From positions 167,935,194 through 167,999,193 of the forward strand of contig CM060962.1 in the NCBI GenBank assembly GCA_030765045.1: a stretch of DNA of 64,000 bases, written 5' to 3'. The stretch is from Tenodera sinensis. Lineage: Eukaryota > Arthropoda > Insecta > Mantodea > Mantidae. Shown in pieces: positions 25,428-39,814 of the stretch. The position numbers were made by a program, and so were the translations under genes. Within the stretch, counting starts at the first letter, position 1, and each line of letters begins with the position of its first letter. The notes under the pieces were generated by a model. It was given only the letters and a program-made list of their open reading frames with translations. It did not search any database and was not told where the DNA came from.

Positions 25428-25815
25428 ATTTCATTTGTCATCAAAATATCTTAAACATATCACATTTTAATAAAAATCGTTAGAGCCATTTTCAAGAAAA
25501 TCAAAATTTTCGAAAAATTTTCCATGTAAAGGGTAGTTTTGGGTGGGGCTATTTTCTTCAAAATCTTCGTGTCGCATCCTTGAAAGACATTAAACTTAAA
25601 TACCAACTTCGGTTTTTAACCGACTTTTCGTTTTTGAGTTATGCTGTCCACAGACTGACACACAGACACACACACAGACCTTTTTCTAAAAATGTTTTTT
25701 TTCTTGGATTCAGGGGGTCTCAAAACATATATTTCCGGTGAAATCTCGACATGGAATTTTTGGGTGGAATACAATACTTCCCCTACTTACCAGTAGAGAA
25801 AGTAAAAATATGATG
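25428..25815 (+). repeat. Family F copy, 3' half (split by the R2-like element)
   Basis: Runs from atttcatttgtcatcaaaatatc through tcgttagagccatttt, gacttttcgtttttgag and the CA-rich tract to the terminus agtagagaaagtaaaaatatga at about 25793-25814. It continues the half that ends at 21817. Confidence 0.88.
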
Positions 25816-25879
25816 CATCATCAAAATGGCAGTTGTAAGTAATTCTAAGTTATCTTCCCTCTTCACCGTAATATACGCA

Positions 25880-26402
25880 TAAATCAGGTTCCACTGTAAA
25901 TAAATCGTATTGGATGTAAGTTGTGTGTTTAAAGGAGATCTACATTTTTGTTTAGTAACATTTTCTCTGTCACTTAGGGTTTACCAGTTATGCAAAATCA
26001 TCAAGATTAAACAGGACTACATGGGCTATAGCAAGAAAATTTAAAACGTACATTTCATTTGTCATAAATATCTTAAACATGTGGCACTTTAATCAAAATC
26101 GTAAACGACTTTTCAGAAAACAAAAAATTTCCATGTAAAGACTAGCTTACGGTGTCTGAGTCACATCCTCGAAAGATATTAAACTTAAATAGGTACCAAC
26201 TTTGCTTTGTAACCGACTTCTGTTTTTGAGTTCACAGACAGTCTCACACGCGCGCGTGTGCTAACCTTTTTCTACATTTTTATTATTTTTTTTAATTCAG
26301 GGTGTCTCAAAATATGTATTTCCGGTGAAATCTTGACATTGAATTCTTGGGTTGAATACAATACTTGCCCTTCTTACTATACGTAGTAGAGGAAGTGAAA
26401 AA
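25880..26402 (+). repeat. Family F copy, 5'-truncated
   Basis: Starts within the central region (agatctacatttttgtttagtaac) and ends with the family terminus agtagaggaagtgaaaaac. It abuts an inverted F copy. Confidence 0.82.
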
Positions 26403-27390
<988 letters not shown>

Positions 27391-28274
27391 CCCTTCCTTC
27401 GCAGTTTCTTCAAGCGCATCGGTTAAGCGGGGTTTTGCTGTATTTAAATTCCCCAGGTGTGTTAACTAAAAGATAGCAGCGTATTTAGGTTTGAGTGTCT
27501 TATAAAAGACAACCATATAATTGGGATAATGTTTGAAAAGTGAACGAAAAATACTTTCATTTTTAAGTGGTTGTAAGTGTAACACCCAAACACTAGGTTT
27601 ATACACATGGATTACACCATCTACCCAATCCTCTCTTGGTTTGTAATGGCAATTTCCGAACGCCCTGTATGTGCCTTGTAGAAAGTATACAAATTGCATT
27701 AGATAACCGTGATCTGAATACAAGAAGACGGAACAGTCTAAATCTCTTTCACAATCCGGATGTCAGGAAGTGGATGGAGGTTCATCTCCTTTAAATTTAT
27801 TCATCTCATCCATTTCTGGATGTCGGCATGAGACGTGAAAGGCAGATTCCAAAAAACATTGATCCTTCGCTCTATAGAATGCATGATCAATAAGCTGCTG
27901 ACACATCCTCGTAAGTGGGGAACCAGGCGCTTAGCTGTGTGGGATATCCAGGAAGCAAACACGTGATTAGTATACAAGAGAAGGCACGATAAGGTGTGGA
28001 TAAAACCGCGGGGAGAATGTCATGGTTAGGTAATCTCGCACGTAGATTTGCAAGCTCGTTCTTATGTAAACCTTGTTAGTTTGAGACCTTGAGGCCAGAT
28101 TTCATTAGAATATGTTAAACAACTTCAACAATGAAACTAACAAAAACTACTGTTTCACCGATGTTAAATTTAACAACCTGTTAATCCTTGTATTAAATGA
28201 ACATCAGGTTTGATGTTCTACGTCTACTGCGTCGTATCATATTGTTTCACACATCAACAATGTTTACTTCTCCG
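27391..28274. other. No recognised gene
   Basis: An 85-codon minus frame (27466-27723) has a non-repetitive composition but no motif that could be recognised. No splice or promoter context supports it. Confidence 0.35.
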
Positions 28275-28541
<267 letters not shown>

Positions 28542-29140
28542 GACGATATAACTATTTGTTATACTCGACACCGACACTGCTTTTGAAGCACCAATATTCG
28601 ATATTCGCTTTATAAAAACCTGTAAAGACGATATCTTGTTCACTGAATTATACTCATATTAGCAGTGTTCTGTACACAAACATATAGAACCAATTTTGCT
28701 TTTACCCATCTTTTGAGATGTCGTGGCATCATGTTCCGATAGCGACGGAAAACTGGTACATTGCTTTCTTCAACTTCGCTCGGTGTATAAATGTAACATG
28801 ATTATTTAAACGTCCTGTATTGCGTGATTTACTACCGCATGAAAATGTTTTTCCACATATTTTACACAATGCTCTATGATTATCAGTATTGACTACTTCA
28901 AAATAGTTTTACACTTTACCTACATTTTCTTCAATATCACTGTTTTACATTGGTAAAACAAAATTCTTATGGAAATTACTCGTACAAACAGCATCAAAGA
29001 AAATCTTCAGGTCTTTTGTGGCGTTCCTCACCTTACCTACTGCAGGGCGTGGTGGCTTGATAACACAGCAGTAAGGTGGAACAGAGGGGAGGTTGATGCC
29101 TTTGCCTTTTTGGAAAACATTCAGTGATACACATTTAGAA
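28542..29140. other. No gene; short repeat shared with 41330-41430
   Basis: 28990-29090 (ggtcttttgtggcgttcctcaccttacctactgcaggg) resembles 41335-41430. The family is not identified. Confidence 0.45.
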
Positions 29141-30663
<1,523 letters not shown>

Positions 30664-30685
30664 TAAACGCAACAACTTTCAATGT

Positions 30686-30907
30686 CGATACTCTCAATAC
30701 TTAGTGGTGTCGAAGTAGGTCTAAAAGTTTGAGATAAACTTTCGGTACCTTTTGGATACTTCTAAACAATTAAGTCTTTCATCATTGAAAGTTGTTGAGT
30801 TTAACTTAAGACTTAAGACTTAAACCTTTAGAAGTATCCAAAAGGTACCGAAAGTTTATCTCAAACTTTTAGACCTACTTCGATACCACTAAGTATTGAG
30901 AGTATCG
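30686..30907. repeat. Near-perfect long hairpin (81-bp arms, 60-base spacer)
   Basis: The left arm 30686-30766 and right arm 30827-30907 are reverse complements over 81 positions with one mismatch (g/a near 30709). The spacer contains attaagtc/gacttaag segments. It also contains a ~20-base stretch (30783-30805) that is the reverse complement of 30664-30684, just outside the left arm, so alternative pairings are possible. No coding potential. A transcript would form a long double-stranded stem. Confidence 0.93.
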
Positions 30908-30954
30908 AGGTACCGACGGTATCGAGTTTACATCCCTTATAAAAATCACAAAAG

Positions 30955-31812
30955 TAATATGTAATTAAAAATCTGATGTGCTGCACTCACATGACTTTCT
31001 CTACTCTTGTACTAGCTATTTTTGCAAACTCTTATTCCACTACCATCTCATGTTACTCGAAATAAACATTTGTAGAAATTATCTTATTGCTGATTTTCTT
31101 GCAGGTGTAAGAGGAATGTGGCAACACAGTAGGCTTTGAGCTACAGACAAATACTTTGAAGCTTTGAAATTACGTTCTCTTTGCACGGCCAAAATATAAA
31201 AAAGTGAATAACGATCTTCCATTTAAGAAAAATTTAAGTATTGCAAAACCCACACAAACAACACCGAATATCTCCGAAATGCTTCACTGCATAAAAAATT
31301 CATTTGGATGTAACTTGTGTTTTTAACGAGATGTACCTTTGTTGTATAGTAAGATTTGGTCTATCTCTTATGGCTTACCAGTTATACAAAAGTCCTCAAG
31401 AGTAAACAAGACTACGTAGACTATAGCCAGAAAAACCAAAACATAAATTTTGTTTGTCATAAAAATATCTTAAACACCTGACATTTTAATCAACATCGTT
31501 AGAGCCGTTTTTGAGAAAATCTAAATTTTCCATGTAAAGGGTAGTTTAGGGTGGAGGAATTTTCTTCAAATTCCTTGTCGCATTCTTTGAAGATATTGAA
31601 CTCAAATACCAACTTTGGTTTTTAACCGACTTTTCGTTTTTGAGTTATGCTGTTCACAGACAGACACATGGACCTTTTTCTAAATTTTTTTTTAAGAGGG
31701 CCTCAAATTCCCGTATATTTCCGGTGAAGTCTTGAGATCGAAATTTTTAGTCGAATACATTACTTCTCCTGCTTACTATACGTAGTAGAGAAAGTAAAAA
31801 TATGACATGTTA
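30955..31812 (+). repeat. Family F copy, full length (best reference copy)
   Basis: Spans from aaaaatctgatgtgctgcactcacatg to agtagagaaagtaaaaatatga. Near the ends, actttctctact (about 30992-31003) and agtagagaaagt (about 31786-31797) form a 12-base inverted pair. There is no open frame over 80 codons on either strand. Internal landmarks: taccagttatacaaaagtcctc, tcgttagagccgtttttgag, ccatgtaaagggtagttt, atttccggtgaagtc. Confidence 0.88.
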
Positions 31813-32274
31813 AAAAGGTGAAAGTAAACCAATATTAACCACAGAGAACAGCTTTATTTCATGGAAGCTTTCCTTATCCCAAAATCGAAAGGTTTCCAAA
31901 ATGTTAATTTTCTGTCATGTAAACTAGCAATTATTGTGGAACAAACAAATATGAAACACAATTCCCTGTGTACCTTTTATCAAGTTTAAGGTTGATTATT
32001 TCACTCATATGACCGAACCACGATACACAGGAATAGCGTTTATGAATGCCTTGCATAGCAATCAATCACAGTTTGATAACAGGGCAATTATTGCATCCGA
32101 GGATGTAAATCATCCGATAAATGCTTCCTTCGTTTTTAAACTCATCTTTGTGCACCGAATATCGTCTGTCGCTTGTTCCAATTGTCAGAGATTCGCAACA
32201 AAATGTCAGCTTAAAAAGTTGATCAAGCTTAAAATTTAGTTAGCTTAAAAATGTAATTCCTCCAGGTGACATAC
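31813..32274. other. No recognised feature
   Basis: A 76-codon plus frame (32009-32239) is unsupported. Confidence 0.4.
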
Positions 32275-32422
32275 TCTAACTTTCTCTACTACGCACTTAG
32301 AGTACGCAGGAAGGTTTTGTATTCGATCAAAAAATTCGATGTCGAGATTTCACCGGAAAAGCGAGTTTTGAGGTCCTCTATACCCAACAAAAGCCCTTTT
32401 AGAAAAAGGCGTATGTGTATGT
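32275..32422 (-). repeat. Family F copy, 3' part (split by a LINE)
   Basis: actttctctactacgca, then ttcgatgtcgagatttcaccgg and tttgaggtcctc. It ends in the variable tract at gtatgtgtatgt, which is repeated at 34867. Confidence 0.82.
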
Positions 32423-34866
32423 TCACTATTAGAATCTAAATATAGTCATGTTTTGCCAACAAGGAATTCGATTTATGTTAGAAAACCACAAAATAGAGAA
32501 AGTATCAAATATAATGAACACGTTAATGGAGAGAGCAGGAGAAGGGATGAGGAAGGGGAGGGGAGGAAGTAAGAAGGGGGAAGAATAGTATGATAGTGAA
32601 TGCAAAATAGCAAAAGTAGTGGTAAAACAATACTTAGTAAAATGGAGGGAGGTAGGAGATAACCTAAGAAAGCAAGAGTTCTTAAATAGTAGACATTTAT
32701 ATAATGCATTGCTGGAAGATAAGAAACAGGAGTGGAGGAAAAAGAATGAGAATGCAATGATTAGAATTTTAGAATGAAAATAATGTTAGCAAGGTTTGGA
32801 AAACGTTAAAATCAAAATATAACAAGTATGTCACCAAACCGAAGGTCAAACCAGAAGAATGGATGGAGTATTTCAAAATGCTAATCGGGGAGCGCTCTGT
32901 CTTTAATGCAAAGCCAAGGTTGGACTTTGGAATGAGTGTCATAGAAATATTGGATAGTGAAGTAAGGGTTGAAGAAGTAGTCGAACAGGTTAAACTGATG
33001 GAAAAAAAGCACCAGGAATGGATATAATCTCACCAGAATTCATGAAGGAATGGTGTAGTGATATTAACAGAACTAAGTTACTCACTAATATGTTTAACTC
33101 AGTTAAGATACCAGAACAATGGAGGAAAGCAATAATCCACCCAATTTACAAAGGCAAGGGGAGCACAGACAATCCCAATAATTATAGGGGTATTGCACAA
33201 TTGTCAAATTTAGGAAAAATATTTACAGGAATTTTATCTTATAGATTACAGAAATGGATGGAGTATAACATTTTATCTGAATTTCAAATGGAGTTTCGCA
33301 GGGGAAATTTAACTGTGGATAATTTATTCATAATAAAAACATTAGTGGATAAACATTTAAAGGAAAAAAGCGGGAAGCTGTACATAGCATTCATAGACCT
33401 TGAGAAAGCGTATGACAGAATAGAGCTAAATCTGCCATGTTATAAACTCTTGAGCAAGGGCGTAAGTTATCATATGGTGAATATCTTTAAAGTCCTATAC
33501 AAGAATAGTTTTTGCGTGAGAGTAGGGTAGGCATGGGTAACAGAGGAAATAATTCAAAAGAAGGGACTACCACAAGGATGTTGATTAAGTCCAGTGCTAT
33601 TCAATCTGTTCATAGATGATATTCTAACCAAGATAGGAAAAAAATAACAATTTTTCCCAGTAATAAATGAGACAATTCCGGGATTACTATTTGCAGGTGA
33701 TTTAGTAGTACGATCTATTACACAGATAGGCTTAAAACAGACCTTGCAGCAAAGAGATAAATACTGCAATGAATGAAATTTGAAGGTAAACTAGGATAAG
33801 ACTCAAATATTAGTAATAAAGAAAGGCGATTTGAGCAAATTTGAAAAGTGGAAGAAAGGGAACCAAGAGTATAAAGTGGTTAGAGATTGTAATATATTTA
33901 GGAGTCAAAGTGGATGGGGGTGGAAAATGGGAGAAACTGAAGAAGTTGGCTTTTGCTAAAGGGAATGGAGCATTGGCAGCAGTTAGAGGGTGCAAATACA
34001 GAGGAGGGTGGATGGGAAGCCGTGGATGCAGTACACAGGATTTTTTTTCCTTTTGTAGAGAATTTTTGGGACTACCAAGCGCCACAGCCAAGGAATTTGC
34101 TCAAATTGAAATGGGTAGAGTAGGAACGAAAGGTGTGATTGTGGATAGAGCACTTAAGTTTTGATTTAGAATTCTAAATCTAGATGACAAGAACCTGCTA
34201 ACACAATGTTTAGAATGTTTAAATTTTTAAAAGATATTGAATGGTGCTACAGTATACAATATAACATGAAAAGCAATGGTATAGGGGAAATATGGAGAAT
34301 GAGGGAAAAAATGTAAAGCGTTTCTGGAAAGGAGTTAGAAAAAGATTGGAAGACATGGCAATACAAACAGTGTTTGGGGACAGAGCTGGAAAAAGATTAT
34401 TAGAATCGTACATTACAATTAAAAGTATATAAAAACAAACTAAATAAAGAACAAAGAGAGGGTATAGCATGGGTGAGAGCAGGTGTGTGGAGACTGAAGG
34501 GGATGAGTAGAGGATTTACACAGAAACAGTGCTCAATGTGCGGGGAAAAGAAGATTTAGAGCACATAATATTTGAATGTAAAGGGACAGAGCTTTGGAGA
34601 AAAGAATGTATTAATGAGAAAAGGCGTAAAAGGGATAGGAAGGTAGCATTAATTAAAATTTTCAGCAAAGACTATAAAAGAGCCCGAGGTTTTTTAAATA
34701 AAGTGAAAAAGTAATGGCATTGGCCACTAGAAAGAGAAGTAAACAAATTATAATGTTAAGAGAAATATATGTAGCTGGTAGAAATTGTATAAGGTATATG
34801 GTAAGTTAACAGCCTGGGCTGAACACTTTACCATAGTCCTTGTATCTATATATGTAAAGAAGCTTA
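32423..34866 (+). mobile_element. 5'-truncated non-LTR retrotransposon (LINE) with 12-bp target duplication
   Basis: Bounded by gtatgtgtatgt at 32411-32422 and 34867-34878, both inside one family F copy. The 3' end (about 34800-34866) has no poly-A tail. About 2.4 kb remain of an element that would need an upstream endonuclease. Because the duplication lies in a TG-rich tract, part of the match could be chance. Confidence 0.8.
32585..34714 (+). pseudogene. LINE ORF2 relic: reverse transcriptase and C-terminal zinc knuckle
   Basis: The start contains a WYDSECK-like linker (near 32587). RT motifs follow in the 33018-33530 frame: YKGKGSTDNPNNYRGIA, then FIDLEKAYDRI (catalytic Asp present), then QKKGLPQGC followed by a stop near 33583. 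The FADD box reads LFAGDLVV at 33685-33710, so one catalytic aspartate is replaced by glycine. A C-terminal knuckle, CSMCGE...EDLEHIIFEC, straddles a frameshift near 34550. Several stops and shifts make it non-functional. The clade was not assigned with confidence. Confidence 0.8.
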
Positions 34867-35375
34867 GTATGTGTATGTGTATGTGTGTCTCTATGCGAAT
34901 AACATAAATCAAAAACGAAAAGTTCGACAGACAACAAGCTTGATACTGAGTTGTCTTCCAACAAAATCTTCCACCTCAACGTAGCCTTTATATGGAATAT
35001 TTTTCAATATTTTTGATTTTCTGTAAAACAGCTCTAAATAAATTGATTAAAATACCATCATTATATGGAAGGTACCAACATGAAAAACTAAATATTCTCT
35101 TGAATATTGATATAACCAGTGAAGTCCTCTTCATTCTGGATGGCGTTTGGATATTTGGTGAACCGTAATATTATTATAGAAACATATAGATCACGTTAAA
35201 GCACACAATTTGTGTGAAATAAATTTTTTTGTGAAGTTATCTTACTAATAAAGGTTTGTCTGGATTAAAAGAAGTAGATAAAATAATCTTTTGTAAGAAT
35301 AGTTTGTAAAAAAGTTGTAGTTGTATAGAAAGTAACTGAGTGCAAAACATCGGATTTCTGTTCCGAGAATTTAAC
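34867..35375 (-). repeat. Family F copy, 5' part (split by a LINE)
   Basis: Continues the copy that stops at 32422: aacataaatcaaaaacgaaaagtt, then gctctaaataaattgattaaaat, then gaatagtttgtaaaa and a diverged 5' end (actgagtgcaaaacatcggatttc). Confidence 0.75.
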
Positions 35376-35511
35376 ATTACTTTTTAGCTTTCAAAATGTT
35401 ATAACTCGGCAGCTGATAATAACGGCACAATATGGCTTGACGTCACTTTATACACAATGTAAGTAAATTTAGTTGTAGTATAAGATGAGGGGCATTATTT
35501 ATAAGGATTTT

Positions 35512-35734
35512 ACTGGTGAAATCCTAGGCGGCCCGGGTTCGATCCCAGGGACCCGCATGTGGTATTCGTGGTGGACGAAGCGGCGTCAGGGCGGGTTTTC
35601 TCCGGGTGCTCCGGTTTCCCCCGCCATCTCATTCCACCGGTGCTCCATCTTCATGTATCATCAGTGTCACCGCCTGCGGTGCCGTAGTAGTAAAAGCGGG
35701 CGTTAAACACTACAACAACAACAACTGGTGAAAT
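35512..35734 (+). repeat. 5'-truncated SINE B with exact 11-bp target duplication
   Basis: The SINE at 35523-35723 begins inside the tRNA-like head (cctaggcggcccgggttcg) and ends cgttaaacactacaacaacaa. The duplication actggtgaaat lies at 35512-35522 and 35724-35734. Confidence 0.93.
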
Positions 35735-36009
35735 AGGCTTAATGATAAGCTCTTGCGAACTTAATGAATAAGGTACTGCAGCATCTCATCAAGGTAGCTA
35801 AACCCTAACATCCGCGATATTATTCTTTCACATCGGTTTCATCTTATGAGAACCAATTTGTCAAAATTCCAAATTCTCTATTTTTTAAGCAAATTACTTC
35901 ATTTTACTATGTACTGCTAGGATTATGTGAAATTAATTACCAAATTTTCAAACCTGCATAAAATATCCTTTGAGAGAAAAATTATTTTGTTTTTTCTTTA
36001 ACTACAACA

Positions 36010-36011
36010 CG

Positions 36012-36053
<42 letters not shown>
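36010..36053. repeat. Poly-A run (~40)
   Basis: Uninterrupted A run not clearly attached to a retroelement. 35735-36009 holds no recognised feature. Confidence 0.95.
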
Positions 36054-36057
<4 letters not shown>

Positions 36058-36309
36058 CCTTGTGCTGCAGTTTTCAAACTGATGCTGCAAAACTTCATAA
36101 TTTCATCCCAGGAGTACCATTATAAAAACGTTTTCGAGTGAGTTTTCAACGGAATAGTTATTACTCCAGAAAATAAACGATAAAATTCCCTATTTATATG
36201 TTTTATTTTAGAGATAAAAACATTTAGTTAATACGTTTACATAATCACCTTTAACCGGTTAAAAACACTCCACCGATAACTTTTCTTGGTTATGTTGCTA
36301 AAGATCTTT

Positions 36310-36700
36310 GCTGCCAAGAACTGAGTGGTTGGAATTTGCACCAGAAGGAGCGTTTTGAACGATCACATGCGCTTAAAAATATATTATGAGAAAAACGCAG
36401 CTGCAGCTCAAAAGCATTTGCTAGTTTTCATTTATACCACCCAATAAACTTGTAGAGAAGTGAGGCGACGATTTATAGACCGATTCCCTCTTGTTCGAGG
36501 ATCTCTCAAAGAAACAGCTCATAATATTGTGAATAGATTTAAGAAACGGCATCTCTATTCTTGATAAACCAAAATTCAATCCCCGTGTTCTTATTGAGGA
36601 AAAACTCGATGACATCAGAGCAAAACTAGAACGAAGTCCAAAAGATCCCTGAGGAATCAGGAATTTCGTAAATTGGACTTGTGATGCCATTAGCTTTAAA
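36310..36700 (+). pseudogene. Mariner-like transposase, N-terminal relic (DUF4817-type helix-turn-helix)
   Basis: In shifting frames: EVRRRFIDRFPLV (about 36450-36490), then KETAHNIVNRFKKR (about 36508-36550), then VLIEEKLDDIRAKLERSPK (about 36585-36645). This series matches the helix-turn-helix region that opens insect mariner-type transposases with the DUF4817 domain. No catalytic domain follows. The minus-strand 125-codon frame over it (36421-36798) is an antisense shadow. The relic at 1106-1690 could derive from the same family's other half. Confidence 0.72.
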
Positions 36701-37594
36701 ATGTAAGGGCGTTTAACATAACTATAGTTCATTATTGCAACCACTAGACAGTTAATTTGTGCAGTGAGAACGTTAATGAGGTATCTATTGACTCGCATTT
36801 ATTTAGGTTTATGAGCACGAAGAAGTAGCCAGTGTTAACGCAAGGTGTGCAAGATGTGTAGTGGTGCGAGGATGTCGCCTCCAACATATTCTACGTGAGT
36901 AACATAGTTATTGAGAAATTTATGTGCTTCAATTTAAGGGACTATGAATATCCAACTCGTTTACAATGCTTCTCAGTGTCGAGAAAATTCTCGTTAGGCC
37001 AGCCACGTGTCCAGACGAAGGATCTGTATACGTGAACGTTAATATACATTCAGTGACATAAATAGTTATATTAAATCACTGAAATTAAATGTAGTACCTA
37101 TATACTGAGTTTTCATTGTCAGTAACCTCCACACTACGAAACGTGTTAACCTTCTATCCGCCATCACCGGATCTTACATCAGCTATAAGATTTCTTGCAG
37201 TACTGAAAATGTGATCGCATTTATTGTTTATTACCGCTTGGAACAAAAATACGTCGGATCATTTCAGTTAGGGAAAATATTCTTTTGGCAGCTCGTCAAA
37301 TGGTTCAACCCTTCTTCATACACTCGTCCCTATAAATCTTTGTAATCAAAATATAGAGTCGTTATCAATAGCAAACTTAGGATTGATTTGGTTTCTAATC
37401 ATTGAACAGGTAGCCGAAGAGTGTTGCAAGTAAATGAGGTTCTAGATCAGAATTTGATTTTAAGAGTGCCATAAATCGCAGACATCTGCAGGAGTAATGA
37501 AACCTGTCATCTCAAGTACCTTCCGAATCTCACTGTAACTTTGTCAGCGATTAACAGCTGGCTATTTTATTATCAATTTCCTATGTTTCTTTAG
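36701..37594. other. No recognised feature
   Basis: AT-rich, no supported frame or repeat link. Confidence 0.4.
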
Positions 37595-37773
37595 GTGTGT
37601 GTGCGTGTATGTGTGTGTGAGTGTATGTGTGTATGTGAGTGTGTGTGCGTGCGTGCGTGTGTGTGTGAGTGTGTGTATGTGTCTGAGTGTGTGTGTGTGA
37701 GTGTGTGTATGTGTGTGAGTGTGTGTGTGAGTGTGTGTGTGCGTGCGCGTGTGTGTATTTGTGTGTGTGTGTA
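37595..37773. repeat. (GT)n-rich degenerate microsatellite
   Basis: GTGTGT with GAGT, GTAT and GCGT variants. The minus-strand His-Thr-rich 87-codon frame is an artefact. Confidence 0.93.
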
Positions 37774-38074
37774 GATTAGATTCGATTGGATTAGATTATG
37801 TGCGCAGAAGGATGTAAGTATGAAAGCACATAGGAGCATAAGGTGACTAGACATAGAACGGCAGGCTAGACCACAAGAAGGATCCCTAACATCTACAGGT
37901 CACCTTATCTTCCTCCTGGAGCTTCCTCACGAAGCCATTACACAAAAATAAAAGTTTCAGTTTTGCTATCACCCCGCTATTTGTTTTCTTATACTCTTGT
38001 TGTTGCAAATGATACATATTGTCTGTTCACCAGCTCATGGGACTGAATGGGACAGGAGAAGCATTTCACGATAG

Positions 38075-38268
38075 AAACCTAACGGGATGAACGAAATGGA
38101 GGGACAGGACACTCGGAGGATATGGAAATCCTTCCCAGCATTCGCCTGGCGACCCAGGAAACCTCCGAAAATACACATGGGTCAGGAAGGTCGGCCACAG
38201 GGACCAAAGCCTTGACCTCTCGAAAGCGGACCACAGACGTTACAGTCTGTGCCATTCCGCTCGGTAAC
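38075..38268 (-). repeat. SINE D copy
   Basis: The central block tcccagcattcgcctggcgacccagg and the terminal head agcggaccacagacgttacag...cgctcggt align with the 3290-3468 copy in the same orientation. Confidence 0.6.
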
Positions 38269-38395
38269 TGCCCTATTACTGCTTCTTCTGTTGTAGAATT
38301 TACAGCGCTTCTTTTGTAGGGGTATTTCCTTCCCCTTTCGACAGTATTAACAACGCAACCCTGCAGGCTGAAGTAAAAAGGAAAGGGTCGATCGA

Positions 38396-38475
38396 GAAGA
38401 AGAAGAAGAAGAAGAAGAAGGAGAGGAAGAAGAAGAAGGAGAGGAAGAAGAAGAAAAGATAAAAAAGAAGAAATC
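38396..38475. repeat. (AGA)n purine microsatellite
   Basis: A pure purine strand of AGAAGA with GAGGAAG interruptions. Such mirror-repeat tracts can form triplex DNA. Confidence 0.93.
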
Positions 38476-38784
38476 GTGTAACAATGAGAGAGAGAGATGA
38501 TTCATTTAGTCATATATAATGATGATTGAACTGTTAATTTTAATTACTACTTCATGCAGTCCATATCTCTGGAGCAATTAATCCTCCGATTTATTAGGAA
38601 TAGAACTAAAGCTGCCTAAGCGTTGCCCTTGATACTCGCAGATAACAAAACAAATATATCTATACGAAAAACAGAAAAAAATCCTTAATTTTAACAGCTC
38701 TATTCCAAACACCGTAGTTAACAGTTGTCGCACTTCAGTTTAGGCTAAACAAGAAAAGAAATGTTTGGGCACCTTTACTAGATT

Positions 38785-39628
38785 AAAAAATATGATGCGC
38801 TCACATGACTCCCTACTCTTGCATAAACAATTCCTACAAATGCGTATTCATTTATCTACTTCATGTTAATCAAGATAAATATTTGCAGAAATTAAGCTGG
38901 TTGGTATGTGATGACTTTGAAATTCCATTCTCTTTGCATTGTGAAGAGATAAAAATGAATAACGACTTTCCATTTGAGAAAAGTATAAGTACTGGAATAT
39001 TTAGGCAAATAACAAGGAAAGTTTCTTAAATGGTTCACTCCAAAAAAATGTATTTGACATAAAATATATGTTTTACGGAAATATATATATATATATATAT
39101 CTGTCTCAAACTAGAATAATCCTTTTGTAAACATGCGGGAGGGGAGAGGGATCGAGGCACTGTAATGGAACTATACTTTTTTGTCGTACAATAACCACCT
39201 CTATAAACACACATGAATTTCCCTTCACCAATCAGAGGTCCGATATATTGGCTCTTCTCTCTTTTTCCTCCAATGTGTTTACAACAGGATCCTTCTATAA
39301 TTTATAGTTTGAGAAATATAGTACGATTTTTGTCTATTTCTTGCGGTTTACGAGTTAGAAAAGTCATCCAGAACAGGACGTCTGAGGACATTCCCACAAA
39401 GTGCATAGTATACATTTCATTTGTTAGGAAAATATTTTAAACATGTGGTATTTTAACCAAAATCGATAGAGCCATTTTTGAGAAAATCAAATATTTTTAA
39501 AAAATGTTCCATGTAAAGGTTAGCCCAGGGTGGGGATTTTGAAACTCTTCGTGTGGCATTCTTGGAAATGCTGAACTTCAATACTAAGTTTGGTATTTAA
39601 ACCACTTTTCGCTTTTGAGTTATGCCGT

Positions 39629-39716
<88 letters not shown>

Positions 39717-39813
39717 GCGCGCGCGCGTGCACCTTTTTCTAAAGACGCACTTTTTATTTAGGAGACCTATGGAATGTTTGGGTGAAATACGTATAATAAC
39801 TTTCCTACACGCT
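38785..39813 (+). repeat. Family F copy with (TC)n-(AC)n expansion
   Basis: 5' end: aaaaaatatgatgcgctcacatgactccctactcttg. Centre: taaccaaaatcgatagagccatttttgag. The normal CA-rich variable tract has become (TC)~19-(AC)~26-(GC)n at 39632-39727. 3' end: aactttcctacacgctatg, diverged. Confidence 0.82.
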
Positions 39814-39814
39814 A

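Noticed and set aside
36421..36798. 125-codon minus-strand frame
   Set aside because: Antisense to the mariner N-terminal relic, whose plus-strand motifs are recognisable.
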